A model generated the notes under the pieces. It was not told where the DNA came from. It saw only the letters and a program-made list of their open reading frames with translations, and searched no databases. 64,000 nucleotides of DNA, from positions 1 through 64,000 of the forward strand of contig NZ_AOHC02000052.1 of NCBI RefSeq assembly GCF_000332415.1, in the 5' to 3' direction. Origin of the DNA: Leptospira weilii serovar Ranarum str. ICFT (lineage in GTDB: Bacteria; Spirochaetota; Leptospiria; Leptospirales; Leptospiraceae). Each line of letters opens with the position of its first letter. Positions within the stretch are counted from its first letter, which is position 1. This document shows, piece by piece, positions 1-21,563 of this stretch. The translations under genes were made by a program, and so were the position numbers.

Positions 1-690
1 ACACCTAGTATGAAAAAAACTAAAAAACTTTTTCTCTAGATCGTGTCCCCAATGAAACAAAGTAAAAGTTGTGGCGGATTCCGTCGACGAATCCCGATTC
101 CAGTAGAGTAAGGGGAGAAACATCGTAAAACTCGATCCGACTCCGTGGATAGAATCCGTTTTATGGATCAACAAAGGAAAAAAACCGGGAAACATATGGA
201 AACTTTTTTCAAATCCCGGACCGGAAGAACTGGAATTGTATCCCAACCAATAAAAGTTCGTAAACTCTTTGGTTCCTTCCCCTCCATCGACGGGTTGTAC
301 GATGTTACGATAATAAATCGGCGAAAGGAAAGTTTTTTCTTCCATTCCGTTCGTTTCCACCCTGCGATAACTGAAAATAGGAAAAAGATAATTTAGGTCG
401 GCCTTTCCGGATTTAGCTTCGATAGAATTATAAAACGGGAATATTCTAAATTGCTTAAATTTAGGATAATCCGTTCTTCGTAAAAACCAAAACGCGTGCC
501 AGGATTTATGTCCGGGCCATTGTTCAACGTCCACAAAAAACATTCTGACGGGATATTTTTCGAACTTTTCGCTTCCGAAGATTTCCTTCTTCTCCTTAAC
601 GAGTTCGTCAAAAGGATCCCCCGATTGTGTCTGCGCCGTTAAAATTCCGGGAAGGAGAAACAGAATTGTAAGTAGGATTCGATTTCGCAT
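1..690 (-). CDS. Exported protein of unknown function, C-terminus cut by window edge
   Basis: An open frame runs from an ATG at 690 down to base 1 without a stop, so at least 230 residues are present and the C-terminus lies outside the window. The first ~20 residues (MRNRILLTILFLLPG, then LTAQTQ) are a good signal peptide, so the product is predicted to be periplasmic or in the outer membrane. The mature part is rich in Phe, Trp and Tyr and carries recurring short segments such as FPLL, FLPLLYWNR and FTLFHWG, a pattern that would fit repeated beta-strands. I recognise no named domain. It lies 98 bp downstream of murJ on the same strand and could be cotranscribed with it. Function is unknown; that it is a real gene is well supported by the signal peptide, the length and the codon pattern. 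Confidence 0.75.
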   Translation of the reverse strand, partial: MRNRILLTILFLLPGILTAQTQSGDPFDELVKEKKEIFGSEKFEKYPVRMFFVDVEQWPGHKSWHAFWFLRRTDYPKFKQFRIFPFYNSIEAKSGKADLNYLFPIFSYRRVETNGMEEKTFLSPIYYRNIVQPVDGGEGTKEFTNFYWLGYNSSSSGPGFEKSFHMFPGFFPLLIHKTDSIHGVGSSFTMFLPLLYWNRDSSTESATTFTLFHWGHDLEKKFFSFFHTRC

Positions 691-788
691 TCTGAATGAC
701 GTTTAACGTTTATGGATCGATTTCGATCGTTTTCTTTTTATCTTTTTCAAATACGGTTTCACGCGGACAATCGACTTCCTATTCTCGT

Positions 789-2384
<1,596 letters not shown>

Positions 2385-2387
2385 CTC

Positions 2388-4397
<2,010 letters not shown>

Positions 4398-4424
4398 TCG
4401 AGACCTCTACCCTACAAATCGGTA

Positions 4425-4472
4425 AAAAGTGAGTTTTCTCTTGAGGAGAAAAAAGGATTCTAGCTCACTTTT
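4425..4472 (-). terminator. Nested stem-loop between lipB and the sensor-like gene
   Basis: Outer arms AAAAGTGAG (4425-4433) and CTCACTTTT (4464-4472) are perfect inverted repeats; inside them TTTTCTC (4434-4440) pairs with GAGAAAA (4446-4452) around TTGAG. In the minus-strand transcript the structure ends in a short U-run and lies about 60 nt downstream of the lipB stop, so it fits a lipB terminator or an attenuator ahead of the gene that starts at 4397. Confidence 0.4.
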
Positions 4473-4533
4473 CGCCGAAAACGAACGATTTTAAAGGATT
4501 GAGTAGAATACTCTCAAAAATTGTCTCGGAAGA

Positions 4534-5190
<657 letters not shown>

Positions 5191-5199
5191 TCTCACAAG

Positions 5200-5745
<546 letters not shown>

Positions 5746-5754
5746 GGTCCTAAA

Positions 5755-6148
<394 letters not shown>

Positions 6149-6194
6149 AAAGGCCGATATAAATTAGTAAGAATTCCATCGGACCAGAATAACT

Positions 6195-7043
<849 letters not shown>

Positions 7044-7497
7044 GAATTTTTTATAGGGCGGAGAATCTTCCGCCCGTCCTCCACTCGACTTCGACCTCCC
7101 AATGTAATTCTTCTTTCATCCTAGAATACGATAACGTTGGAAGAAATCGTAAAAAATCTAATCGAAAATACCTTTTTTGAATAACGCGGGTTTTGGCTAA
7201 GAAAGTTAGAAAATCTTTTTCTTTCTGACAATAAAACGACGCCAGCGATTTCGGCACTCAATGGTAGCGTTGATAACGACGGTGTTAGAAAATCGGAATT
7301 TCCACGTTTCCAGTGGCGAGCCTAACAAACCCGCAAGTTAGCCGGCTTCGGGTGGAGAGGATTTAGATTTCAGCGTTAGGGCATTCGAACCGGGGAGGAT
7401 TAGGAAAAGATTAGAACTTGATTCAACGGATTTTCTTCCATCGAACTCAAAATAAAATGAAAAATAAAAGGTTTCAGAGGAATACAAAATACGTTTT
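7044..7497. other. Gene-poor interval with one perfect hairpin
   Basis: No convincing gene is visible over about 450 bp. Directly after the preceding stop there is a 7-bp perfect stem GGGCGGA (7056-7062) / TCCGCCC (7069-7075) with a 6-nt loop. It lacks a T-run, so it is only a weak terminator candidate. A short open frame on the minus strand (7051-7257) has a basic, low-quality composition and no ribosome binding site and was not accepted. The rest could be decayed coding sequence, but I recognise no homology. Confidence 0.4.
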
Positions 7498-7752
7498 CTA
7501 CGATGACTTACGAGAGGGTTTTGACCGTTTTTGATAACGTTCTATACTCTCGGGAACATAACGTGTCGACCAATCGACCTCGCTCATATTCTTTTCCATC
7601 CAGCCGGTACCATGATCCCAGCGCCCATCCGAAAGAAAATCGAAGAAATAGGAAGAATTCATATACCGATACGAATCCATGATATCAAGAATGTCCCGTT
7701 TTACCGGAAAACTCTGGATGTTTTCGCTTTCTGAAAAGAAGCTGTTGTCCAT
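7498..7752 (-). CDS. Small protein of unknown function
   Basis: 84 residues, soluble, acidic at the N-terminus, with aromatic-rich middle SYRYMNSSYFFDFL and DGRWDHGTGWMEKNM. The ATG at 7752 is preceded by TTAGGA about 10 nt upstream, an acceptable Shine-Dalgarno. No recognised domain. A competing plus-strand frame (7531-7734) looks like its antisense shadow. It stands alone in a gene-poor stretch, so this call is only moderately secure. Confidence 0.45.
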   Translation of the reverse strand: MDNSFFSESENIQSFPVKRDILDIMDSYRYMNSSYFFDFLSDGRWDHGTGWMEKNMSEVDWSTRYVPESIERYQKRSKPSRKSS

Positions 7753-7820
7753 TGGTTCAATCCTAAGAATCTCTTCCAGGATTGTCCATCTTTTTATTAT
7801 GTTCGCATATTGATCTGAGA

Positions 7821-8036
7821 TTAAACCTCACCCCATAACGTCAATTGAACCTCCGCACTTATGCAGTCGACTTGGGCAGTGTTCGTTTCTTCCTTTTCGT
7901 TTTTTTTAGGATGAAAAACTTCCTGGCGCCGTTTTTTTACTTTCCGAGCCTCATCCAAAAGTCCTTCCAATTTCTCCTCTAAAAAATAACGAATTTGTCG
8001 ATCGATTTCGTTTTGCGTTTCTCTGATCAAAGCCAT
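7821..8036 (-). CDS. Small, charged helical protein of unknown function
   Basis: 71 residues from ATG 8036. The frame remains open further upstream (to 8156), but GGAGGGTT sits 9 nt before the 8036 ATG and fixes the start. The product begins MALIRETQNEIDRQ and is strongly helical and charged (long Glu/Lys/Arg run at ~10-50), ending in an acidic-hydrophobic tail. No domain recognised; it resembles small coiled-coil accessory proteins. Divergent from the GHKL-HDOD gene with 125 bp between the starts. Confidence 0.6.
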   Translation of the reverse strand: MALIRETQNEIDRQIRYFLEEKLEGLLDEARKVKKRRQEVFHPKKNEKEETNTAQVDCISAEVQLTLWGEV

Positions 8037-8130
8037 CTTGAACCCTCCAACATCCGATCGGATACTTGGAAAGAATACTCGGAACCCCGGACAAAGATTT
8101 TCGGAAAGACTGGGTTTATTTGCGAAACGT

Positions 8131-9643
<1,513 letters not shown>

Positions 9644-9651
9644 AAAATCGT

Positions 9652-10443
9652 TTGAAAACCGATTCTTTATTATCCGTCCGGGAAATCAGCTACAGACCCG
9701 ACGGAAAAACGATTTTGGACTCGGTGAGTTTTGAAATCAAAGAAAACGAACACTACGTTCTTTTAGGAAGAAACGGAGCCGGAAAAAGCACTCTTGTAAA
9801 TCTCATCTACGGAATGATCTGGGCGACCTCGGGAAAAATCCGTTTGTTTCAAGAAACCTACGGAGAAACTCCGATTCAAGACTTAAGAAAACGAATCGGA
9901 ATCCTCGACTCTTCCCAACAAGAAAATTCCCTTCAAAAAAAACTAACCGTGACGGATGTCGTATTAACGGGATTCTTTCATACGATCGGTTATTATCGCG
10001 ACCCGTCCCCCGAAGAAAAATCCCAAACGCTTCGAATCTTAAAAGAGGCGGATTTGTTTTCCAAAAAAGATCAGTTTTATACGACCCTTTCTTCCGGAGA
10101 AAAAAAGAAAATTCTATTCTTACGAAGTCTTGTAAATGAACCGGACTTTCTCATTTTGGACGAACCCTGCTCCTCTTTGGATCTAACCGCAAGAGAGGAT
10201 TTTTTAGGATTTCTAAAGGAATATCATTCGAAAAAAAAATTCACTTCCCTCTACATCACGCATAAACCGGAGGAAATTCCGGAATTCTATTCCAAGGCGG
10301 TCTTATTGAAGGAAGGAAAGGTGATCCGTTTCGGTTCGATCGAAGAATGTTTTACTGAAAAAAATCTGGAAGATCTCTACGAGATTCCTCTTCAGGTTCA
10401 AAAAATCGACGGCACATGGTCCGTGATTCCGAAACGAAGATGA
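9652..10443 (+). CDS. ABC transporter ATP-binding protein (no permease nearby)
   Basis: 263 residues. Complete nucleotide-binding domain: Walker A GRNGAGKST (~39-47), Q-loop region near DSSQQEN, signature LSSGEKKKILFLRSL (~143-157), Walker B FLILDEPCSSLD (~162-173) and the switch His in YITHKPEE. The start is a TTG at 9652; no ATG lies near it, and a GGAG about 13 nt upstream is the only Shine-Dalgarno candidate. It follows the GHKL-HDOD gene by 8 bp. No membrane subunit or substrate-binding protein is adjacent, so it may work with a distant permease or as an orphan ATPase of the ModF/YlmA type. The substrate cannot be inferred. Confidence 0.85.
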   Translation: MKTDSLLSVREISYRPDGKTILDSVSFEIKENEHYVLLGRNGAGKSTLVNLIYGMIWATSGKIRLFQETYGETPIQDLRKRIGILDSSQQENSLQKKLTVTDVVLTGFFHTIGYYRDPSPEEKSQTLRILKEADLFSKKDQFYTTLSSGEKKKILFLRSLVNEPDFLILDEPCSSLDLTAREDFLGFLKEYHSKKKFTSLYITHKPEEIPEFYSKAVLLKEGKVIRFGSIEECFTEKNLEDLYEIPLQVQKIDGTWSVIPKRR

Positions 10444-10751
10444 AAACCGACTTTGATCCGTCTTTTCCGCAAAACATTTCAATCCGTCCAAAATCCTTTC
10501 CGGAAATTTAATTTTTTAGTATATATAAATTCTAAAATATTCTTTTTATTGAAATCGATTTTAAAACGAGCTCCTCAAAAACGTAGACATATACTCGGAA
10601 CATAATAGAGTTGTCTCAAAATTCAAAACTCCTTATTGCGGAGTTTGACGATTTTTATAAAACCGAGTACCGTTAACTTTTATCGCAAAATACCGTTTTA
10701 ATTCAAAATATTAGGTACTGATTATATAGTTATGATCAGTAGCGAAATCTT
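10444..10751. other. AT-rich interval between convergent genes with a hairpin
   Basis: About 310 bp between the convergent ends of the ABC gene and topA. It holds a perfect 7-bp stem AAACTCC (10626-10632) / GGAGTTT (10640-10646), followed by a T-run, a possible terminator. A motif GAGTTGTCTCAAAA at 10608, directly after a TA, resembles the end of the inverted-repeat elements found near 50.2 and 53.9 kb, but no matching second end is seen. No coding sequence recognised. Confidence 0.4.
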
Positions 10752-12599
<1,848 letters not shown>

Positions 12600-12820
12600 C
12601 GATCTTACGGTTTAGTTTTGTCCCAAGTTTTCAATCAAATATCGTTTTTGTCGTTCCGGTTTTTTGTTTTTGTCGCCGGAGACTCAATCTTCGATCAAAA
12701 CGTTCCTAACGAAAACGATGATTTTTGATTTCGGAGGAAATGGGTTCTCGTTGTAAAACGCGTGAATGTTCGTTTCAAGGTTTAACTCTACAAACTTTGA
12801 TGGATTGAACCTCCAAAAAG

Positions 12821-12853
12821 AAAAACCCCGGGTTTGTAAGCTCCGGGGTTTTT
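12821..12853 (-). terminator. Rho-independent terminator of cysK
   Basis: Arms AAAAACCCCGG (12821-12831) and CCGGGGTTTTT (12843-12853) are perfectly complementary around an 11-nt loop, about 30 nt downstream of the cysK stop. The A/T ends supply a T-run in either direction. Confidence 0.85.
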
Positions 12854-12883
12854 AGCGAAAAGAAATTTAGATTCAAAAACTTT

Positions 12884-13813
<930 letters not shown>

Positions 13814-13841
13814 TTCTGTTTTCCTGCCTCTTACAAGGGTT

Positions 13842-13907
<66 letters not shown>

Positions 13908-13975
13908 ATCCTTTCCCAAGAACTCTTTTTGTAAAACCGGGGAAAATTTTTGAAACTTCAAGATTGTCCCGAAAT

Positions 13976-13989
13976 GTGGGAACTCCCAC
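13976..13989. repeat. Short palindrome GTGGGA-AC-TCCCAC
   Basis: Perfect 6-bp arms around AC. The same design (NNNGGA-AC-TCCNNN) recurs at 14161-14174 (CTAGGA-AC-TCCTAG) with different outer bases, so the pair looks like one small dispersed palindrome family with compensating changes. A half-like copy (GTGTGGGAACTCT) lies near 23077. Confidence 0.5.
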
Positions 13990-14070
13990 GGATTTCCGTA
14001 AGAATTTTCAACTGCGTCGTGGGATTGGCTCCGGGTTTTGGAACACGAAAGAATGGCCCGGAGAGGGGGT

Positions 14071-14110
14071 GAGCGGAGACCTTGGCTCCGCTCAGGGGGA
14101 AACTTCCCCC
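14071..14110. repeat. Two adjacent GC-rich hairpins
   Basis: GAGCGGAG (14071-14078) pairs with CTCCGCTC (14086-14093), and directly after it GGGGGAA (14095-14101) pairs with TTCCCCC (14104-14110). Both stems are perfect and far richer in GC than the surroundings. They lie about 60 bp downstream of the GAPDH-like gene's stop (minus strand). No U-run follows, so they would be unusual terminators; protection of the transcript's 3' end is another option. The rest of 13890-14170 holds no gene I can support. Confidence 0.45.
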
Positions 14111-14160
14111 GCCTAACATCTAATTCCTCCTACTGGAAACGTCCGAACTTCCGCAATTTT

Positions 14161-14174
14161 CTAGGAACTCCTAG
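14161..14174. repeat. Short palindrome CTAGGA-AC-TCCTAG
   Basis: Same layout as the palindrome at 13976-13989. It overlaps the TAG stop codon of the GAPDH-like gene at 14171-14173. Confidence 0.45.
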
Positions 14175-15241
14175 ATTTCCTGCAAAACAATACTTTGCAA
14201 AAAAGATTCCGCTTCCGGCCCGAATGCGATTTCCAGCCCACGAAAAACCGCATAAATCGTCGAGATATGCACGTTGGAGTCGCCGGGAGTCGCCGCATAA
14301 CCTCGGATCTCTTTTTCCAAAACTTCCAAAGAACCGAGAGGAATCACCGCGTGAGAGAAAATTCTTCCGTAAAGCCCGCGATCTCTTCCCGAGGAAAAAA
14401 TCGAGTTGGTAGAAATCAATTCGGTCGTCGACAAATACGGATCGTTTTGCAATCTCCTCAGGACGATTTCTTTCGGAATCGTTTTTTTCAACCGAAAACG
14501 AAATCGAACCAAGTGCATATACGGAGAATTGATCGTAACCGAGGAAGAAGTCAAAGGCAGTTGGATCCGAATCTGAGAATAGAGTTCGTTTAACAATCGG
14601 CTGTGGTGTGTTCCCCACTCCGCCTCGGGTTTGACAAGCAGCGGCCCGGTTACGTGCGGATCATCCTTTGCCATGTCCGCATCCCTTCGGATCACTAAAA
14701 AGTCCGCCTCTTCTAAAATCGATTCCAGTTCTTTTGGAGATTCTTCGATCAATAAACGAAGCGAACCCGCTAACGTATGCGTATTGCAGGTGGAAACGTG
14801 CAAGAATCTCGGAAGTTCTTTTTTTTCCAGAAACGTTCTCGTATCCGGATACAAAAACTGAGGTCCGAATTTGTGTTCGCTTCCCTGAGCGATAAACATA
14901 CGAATTTTAGAATATTCTGAAGTATTGTACTCTTCGATTCTCGAATCGGCCACACCCGACGGGGAACAGTCGCAAAGAACTTCCGAACGATCCAACGCTT
15001 CTTTTTTTGAGATAAACTCGGGGAAGAATTCTTTGACCCCGTTATCTCCCGTATCGACTACGATTCCTCCCTTTTCCACAAGGGAAAGAATTGCCGGAAT
15101 TTCGGATTTTTTAAGTAGATACGGCTCTATGTAAACCTGAAATTTGCCGAGTTTTCCTTGGAGTAAAAGCAACAAAGACGCAAGAGGCCAGCCGATGACC
15201 CCGATTCCTCGAACGTATACGCCCGGAAGTGATCGAGTCAT
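14171..15241 (-). CDS. Archaeal-type (type II) glyceraldehyde-3-phosphate dehydrogenase-like oxidoreductase
   Basis: 356 residues, ATG 15241 with AAGGA 9 nt upstream. An N-terminal Rossmann motif GIGVIG (12-17) and the catalytic stretch STCNTHTL with Cys152 match the SCNTT motif of archaeal phosphorylating GAPDH (Gap II). Further family marks are the RRDAD..K/D..GP region (~185-200), WGTHHS (209-214) where archaeal enzymes have SHHGPD with the catalytic His, and the C-terminal ...[10 protein letters not shown]. The N-terminal half diverges (insertions near 30-110), so the substrate could differ from GAP. A canonical gap gene is present at 19.3 kb. Neighbours are gamma carbonic anhydrase and cysK, same strand. 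Assignment is by recalled family motifs only. Confidence 0.65.
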   Translation of the reverse strand: MTRSLPGVYVRGIGVIGWPLASLLLLLQGKLGKFQVYIEPYLLKKSEIPAILSLVEKGGIVVDTGDNGVKEFFPEFISKKEALDRSEVLCDCSPSGVADSRIEEYNTSEYSKIRMFIAQGSEHKFGPQFLYPDTRTFLEKKELPRFLHVSTCNTHTLAGSLRLLIEESPKELESILEEADFLVIRRDADMAKDDPHVTGPLLVKPEAEWGTHHSRLLNELYSQIRIQLPLTSSSVTINSPYMHLVRFRFRLKKTIPKEIVLRRLQNDPYLSTTELISTNSIFSSGRDRGLYGRIFSHAVIPLGSLEVLEKEIRGYAATPGDSNVHISTIYAVFRGLEIAFGPEAESFLQSIVLQEI

Positions 15242-15437
15242 GTGTAAATCCTTTTTGCGCGAGAGGGTTTTGTCGGAGATACGACCGATTTTTTACTACA
15301 AAACAAGTCTCGATTCCTCCTACTCATAACTATATAATAAAGATCTAATCTTTTAGATTGAAACTGTATTTCACGATAAAAGTAAACGGGAATCAATTTT
15401 ATAGAGATCCGTATCGGACCGATTCGATTCCCTACTT

Positions 15438-15974
15438 TTAAGTATAAAACGAATCTTGCAGATAATTTTCTTTGTATCGGATATAATTTCCGGTCGTTCG
15501 AGTGATGATTTCTCTTTCCTTGTCTGTGATATCTCGAACGATTTTGCCGGGTGATCCCATAACGAGAACTCCGGGAGGAATTTTTTTTCCGGGTGTGACC
15601 AAGGCCCCGGCTCCGATAAAAGCAAATTCCCCTACTTCCACGTCGTCCATCAAAGTCGCACACATTCCCACGAACGCGTTGTCTTTGAGTTTACATCCGT
15701 GAAGCGTCGCTCTGTGTCCGATGGATACGTTATTTCCGATCTCAACCGGATACACGTCCCTTGCGACATGAATGATCGTGAGATCTTGAATATTCACATT
15801 TTCCCCGATCCGGATGTAATTGACGTCCCCTCGGACCAACGTCTGAAACCAAACGGAAGAATTTTTTCCGATCACAACGTCTCCGACTACTTGAGAACCC
15901 GGAGCCAAAAAAACGGACTCGTGAATTTGAGGTTTTTTCCCCATATACTCCAGGATTTGATAATTTGATTTCAT
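15438..15974 (-). CDS. Gamma carbonic anhydrase family protein
   Basis: 178 residues, left-handed beta-helix of hexapeptide repeats (pattern I/V-G-x-N/D-x from ~25 to 140). Zinc-binding histidines are present in the usual places: IIHVARD (~68), [10 protein letters not shown] (~85 and ~90). The C-terminus is a helix with KERE..., as in YrdA/PaaY/CaiE-type members. Members bind zinc or other divalent metals and some have carbonic anhydrase activity; others act as acyltransferase-like scaffolds. Activity cannot be decided from sequence. It is divergent from the signal-peptidase-like gene (110 bp between starts) and 196 bp upstream of the GAPDH-like gene on the same strand. Confidence 0.88.
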   Translation of the reverse strand: MKSNYQILEYMGKKPQIHESVFLAPGSQVVGDVVIGKNSSVWFQTLVRGDVNYIRIGENVNIQDLTIIHVARDVYPVEIGNNVSIGHRATLHGCKLKDNAFVGMCATLMDDVEVGEFAFIGAGALVTPGKKIPPGVLVMGSPGKIVRDITDKEREIITRTTGNYIRYKENYLQDSFYT

Positions 15975-16084
15975 GGATTCTTTCTCTCTTTCTACTTCCA
16001 GATATTTTTCCTTAGAGACGAAGGAACAAGTCTAAAAAAAAGATTTTCTTTTGACCCAATTCCGATCGGAAAAAGAATGCACGC

Positions 16085-16645
<561 letters not shown>

Positions 16646-16954
16646 AGGGAACCTCCAAAAACCCGCATTTTTTAAAAATCTATATTATAGAATTCTTTAG
16701 AAGAGTATTTTACGTCTGCCCAAAGATCGAAACGAAAGTTTTTAAAGATTCTCTAAAATTTTCTTTCGAATTTCGGATTTTTTCCTTTTCGATTTCCGAT
16801 CTCGTCTTTTCTATGTCCAATCGCTCCAATATTGTAAATTCGAATATTCTAATTTACGATTTGACACGAATTTATCATTATGATACCTTTATCCAATTCT
16901 ATTTTTCTTTTTAACGTTCTTACTCAACTCATTGGATAAACAAAAAAATCTCAA
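16646..16954. other. AT-rich leader of the PAS-PAS kinase operon
   Basis: About 310 bp with no open frame worth reporting. The only clear signal is a sigma-70-like promoter at 16861-16889 (listed separately). The segment 16670-16850 is AT-rich with no strong hairpin. Confidence 0.5.
16861..16889 (+). promoter_or_regulatory. Candidate sigma-70 promoter for the kinase operon
   Basis: Perfect -35 TTGACA (16861-16866), 17-bp spacer, then an extended TG-x-TACCTT (TG at 16881-16882, -10 at 16884-16889). The -10 hexamer matches only three consensus bases, so this is a moderate candidate. It is 66 bp before the ATG at 16955. Confidence 0.35.
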
Positions 16955-18406
16955 ATGATGAAACATTCGGAACTTACATTCCAGTTGATGGTCGAATCCG
17001 TTCCGAATGCGATTGTATTGCTGAATCGGGACGGTAAAATCGTTTATATCAATAGCCAAGCCGAAAAGTTATTCGGATACGAACGAATCGAATTGATCGG
17101 ACAAGTTGTGGAAGAACTACTTCCGGTTCGATACCGTCAAAATCATCCCGCGTTTAGAGATTCTTTTTTTCTTTCTCCGAAAGTTCGACCGATGGGCGCC
17201 GGTCGGGAGCTTTTCGGTCTCAGAAAAGATAAGTCCGAGTTTCCGATCGAGATCGGATTGAATCCGCTCGTAACCGCGGACGGAACCCTTGTCTTAGCTT
17301 CCATCATCGACATCACGGAAAGAAAAAAGGCGGAACAAAGATTTCGTCTCGTTGTAGAATCCGCGCCGAACGCGATGGTCCTCGTAAACGAAGAAGGTAC
17401 GATTTCTCTTGTAAACGCACAAACCGAAAAACTTTTCGGTTACGGAAGAGATGAGTTGATCGGAATTAAATTGGAAATCCTATTGCCGGAACGTTTCCGA
17501 GAGGAACATCCCGATCGAAGAAATCAATTCTTTCAGTCCCCTTCCGTTCGATCGATGGGCGCGGGCCGAGATTTATTCGCGCGCAGAAAAAATGGAACCG
17601 AAATTCAAGTCGAAATCGGTCTGAATCCGATCGATACCGACGAAGGTCTAATGGTTCTTGCTTCCATTATAGACATTACGGAAAGAAAAAATCAAGAAGC
17701 CACGTTAATCCGAAAGAACGAATTGGAAGTTAAGAATAAGGAACTGGAACAGTTCGCGTTTCTCGCCTCACACGATCTACAAGAACCTCTGAGAACCGTT
17801 TCCAATTACATTCAAATTTTGGAAGAGGACTACGGAAACACACTCGACGTAAACGCGACCCATCACCTCAAAACGATCGATCAAGCCACCAAAAGGATGA
17901 GCATTCTCGTAAAAGCGCTTCTGATGTATGCAAGAATCGGAAGGGATCAAAAATTAGCTCTTACGGATTTAAATCGAATTCTTTCGGAAGTTCTTTCCGA
18001 TCTCGAAAATCTGATTCTCAGCTCCAATGCAAAAATCATTTCCGATCCTCTTCCGAGTCTGAACGTTTACGAAGTGGAATTCAGACAACTTCTTCAAAAT
18101 TTAATTTCGAACGCGATCAAATTCTCTAAAAAAGGAATCGATCCGGAAGTTCGGATTCGTTGCGAAAAAGAGGATGCCTTCTGCCATTTTTTAGTCCAAG
18201 ACAACGGGATCGGAATCGATCTCAAATATTTGGATAGAATTTTCTTTATCTTTCAAAGGCTTCATCTCAAAGAAGAATACGAAGGTCATGGAATCGGTTT
18301 GGCTCATTGTAAAAAAATTATAGAATTACACAACGGTCGGATTTGGGTCGAATCCGATCCGGAAGTAGGAAGTAAGTTCCACTTTATCATTCCTGATTTA
18401 AATTAA
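16955..18406 (+). CDS. PAS-PAS sensor histidine kinase
   Basis: 483 residues, no TM segment, so a cytoplasmic sensor. Two PAS domains in tandem (~10-123 and ~131-244) are near-duplicates, both carrying ESVPNAI/ESAPNAM, EKLFGY, SMGAGR/PMGAGR and [10 protein letters not shown]. The phospho-acceptor is His273 in [11 protein letters not shown], of the type found in phytochrome-associated kinases. The ATPase domain has N-box [13 protein letters not shown]1 DNGIGI, and G2 [12 protein letters not shown]. The response regulator gene starts 4 bp after the stop, so they form a two-component pair. The ligand is unknown; no heme- or flavin-binding residues can be named with confidence. Confidence 0.92.
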   Translation: MMKHSELTFQLMVESVPNAIVLLNRDGKIVYINSQAEKLFGYERIELIGQVVEELLPVRYRQNHPAFRDSFFLSPKVRPMGAGRELFGLRKDKSEFPIEIGLNPLVTADGTLVLASIIDITERKKAEQRFRLVVESAPNAMVLVNEEGTISLVNAQTEKLFGYGRDELIGIKLEILLPERFREEHPDRRNQFFQSPSVRSMGAGRDLFARRKNGTEIQVEIGLNPIDTDEGLMVLASIIDITERKNQEATLIRKNELEVKNKELEQFAFLASHDLQEPLRTVSNYIQILEEDYGNTLDVNATHHLKTIDQATKRMSILVKALLMYARIGRDQKLALTDLNRILSEVLSDLENLILSSNAKIISDPLPSLNVYEVEFRQLLQNLISNAIKFSKKGIDPEVRIRCEKEDAFCHFLVQDNGIGIDLKYLDRIFFIFQRLHLKEEYEGHGIGLAHCKKIIELHNGRIWVESDPEVGSKFHFIIPDLN

Positions 18407-18410
18407 ATTT

Positions 18411-18836
18411 ATGAAATATCCAAAATTGAAATGTATCCTTCTCATTGACGACAACAAGGATGATAATTTTTTTCATGAAAGAGTGATCCGTAAAGGTGAA
18501 TATGCGGAAACCGTAATCGCAAAACAATCCGGTCAGGAAGCTCTGGACTTTTTAAAAAACAAATCGAAGAACGAATTCCCCTTTCCCGATCTCATTTTCC
18601 TAGATATCAATATGCCCGGGATGAACGGTTGGGAATTTTTGGAAGAATATAAAAATTTGGACCCGGAACTCCAAACCAGCACGATCATAGTGATGTTGAC
18701 TACTTCGGACAATCCGGACGATAAAAATAAATTCAATCAATTCGGTTCCCCATCGGATTTTAAAACAAAACCTCTTACGAATGTGATGATGGATGAAATT
18801 TTAGCACGATACTTCGCCGAATCCGATTCCATTTGA
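18411..18836 (+). CDS. Single-domain response regulator
   Basis: 141 residues, only a receiver domain of the CheY/RcpA kind. Acidic pocket Asp13-Asp14, phosphorylation site Asp65 in [16 protein letters not shown], and Lys in FKTKPLT. There is no output domain, so it should act by protein contact. It is the likely partner of the kinase 4 bp upstream; the ATG follows that gene's stop with no separate promoter. The target is unknown. Confidence 0.92.
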   Translation: MKYPKLKCILLIDDNKDDNFFHERVIRKGEYAETVIAKQSGQEALDFLKNKSKNEFPFPDLIFLDINMPGMNGWEFLEEYKNLDPELQTSTIIVMLTTSDNPDDKNKFNQFGSPSDFKTKPLTNVMMDEILARYFAESDSI

Positions 18837-18900
18837 ACTCTACGGAATTTAGCTCCCTTCTCTTGGATCCGGAACGTATTTGGTAAAGAATTTATTTCCA

Positions 18901-18928
18901 AGAAGGTTGTAATCTTTTACAACCTTCT
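18901..18928 (+). terminator. Terminator of the kinase/regulator operon
   Basis: AGAAGGTTGTAA (18901-18912) and TTACAACCTTCT (18917-18928) form a perfect 12-bp stem with a 4-nt loop, followed by a T-rich stretch, 65 bp after the response regulator stop. Confidence 0.8.
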
Positions 18929-20338
<1,410 letters not shown>

Positions 20339-20341
20339 TTC

Positions 20342-21532
20342 ATGGAATTACCCAGACTCGAAAACGTCGACCTCTCTGGAAAACGCGTTTTCCTGAGAGT
20401 GGACTTTAACGTCCCCGTTGAAAACGGTAAAGTCACCGATACAACCAGAATCGAAAAAACTCTGCCTACAATCGAGTTGCTTCTGAAAAAAGGAGCGCGG
20501 ATCGTAATTGCAAGTCACCTCGGAAGACCGAAGGGACAAGTGAATCCTGAATTCTCACTGGTCCCCGTTGTGGAAACTTTCAAAGGACTTGTAAAGGCAA
20601 ACGTTCTTTTTTCAAAAACCGTGATCGGAGACGAGGCGGTCAAACTTTCCAAGGAACTGAAAAACGGAGAAATCCTAGTCATTGAGAACGTTCGTTTCCA
20701 TAAGGAAGAAGAAGAGAACGATCCCGGTTTTTCTAAAAAACTAGCCGCGCTCGCAGACGTTTATGTAAACGACGCTTTCGGTGCGGCGCATAGAGCGCAC
20801 GCTTCGACCGAAGGAATCGCGCATCTTCTTCCATCGTATGCAGGACTTCTAATGCACAAGGAAATCGTGGAACTTTCCGCTCTACTTTCCAAACCGGCCC
20901 GTCCGTTTGTGGCGATCATCGGCGGTTCCAAGGTTTCTTCCAAAATCAAGGTTCTGACCAATCTGTTTGATAAGGTAAATCACCTTCTCATCGGCGGAGG
21001 AATGGCTTACACATTCCTAAAGTCCAGAGCGGTTCCCGTTGGAAATTCTCTTGTGGAAAAAGAATTCGAAGTCCAGGCGTTTCAGTTGATCGAAAAAGCG
21101 GGAGTTGCGGGAGTCGATCTTCAACTTCCGGTGGATCATATCATCGCGGATCAGTTCAGCGAAAAAGCAAAAACAAAGTCGGTGGATAAGATGGGAATTT
21201 TGGACGGTTGGATGGGAATGGACATCGGTTCCAAAACCGTTTCCAATTACGAAAAAATCATCAAGAACGCGGGAACCATTTTTTGGAACGGTCCGATGGG
21301 AGTTTTTGAGATGGATAAGTTTGCGGGCGGCACCATGGCTCTTGCCAAAGCGATCGCGAAGTCCAAGGCCAAAACCGTCGTAGGCGGAGGAGATTCCATC
21401 GCTGCGATCAACAAGGCCGGAGTCGCGGATAAGATCACTCATATCTCAACCGGCGGAGGCGCTTCTCTCGAATTTATGGAAGGAAGAAAACTTCCAGGCG
21501 TGGAAGCGCTGAAGAAAAAAGAATCCGAGTAA
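20342..21532 (+). CDS. pgk: Phosphoglycerate kinase
   Basis: 396 residues, usual length. Signatures: [15 protein letters not shown] (~15-29), HLGRPKG (~60-66), [12 protein letters not shown] (~141-152), and the C-terminal nucleotide loop GGGDSIAAI with [13 protein letters not shown]. Transfers phosphate from 1,3-bisphosphoglycerate to ADP. Coupled to gap (3-bp gap). A terminator follows. In many bacteria tpiA would be next, but here two unrelated genes intervene. Confidence 0.98.
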   Translation: MELPRLENVDLSGKRVFLRVDFNVPVENGKVTDTTRIEKTLPTIELLLKKGARIVIASHLGRPKGQVNPEFSLVPVVETFKGLVKANVLFSKTVIGDEAVKLSKELKNGEILVIENVRFHKEEEENDPGFSKKLAALADVYVNDAFGAAHRAHASTEGIAHLLPSYAGLLMHKEIVELSALLSKPARPFVAIIGGSKVSSKIKVLTNLFDKVNHLLIGGGMAYTFLKSRAVPVGNSLVEKEFEVQAFQLIEKAGVAGVDLQLPVDHIIADQFSEKAKTKSVDKMGILDGWMGMDIGSKTVSNYEKIIKNAGTIFWNGPMGVFEMDKFAGGTMALAKAIAKSKAKTVVGGGDSIAAINKAGVADKITHISTGGGASLEFMEGRKLPGVEALKKKESE

Positions 21533-21563
21533 ACCAGATTCAACGTTTCTTGCAAAGCTTATG

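Noticed and set aside
7051..7257. 68-codon minus-strand frame
   Set aside because: No ribosome binding site, begins at a random position and covers a hairpin.
7380..7400. GGTTCGAATGC-like T-loop suggesting a tRNA
   Set aside because: The flanking bases do not form a T-stem and no acceptor or anticodon arms can be drawn.
10608..10740. Third copy of the 101-bp MITE-like element
   Set aside because: Only one end-like motif (GAGTTGTCTCAAAA) is present and the body does not match.
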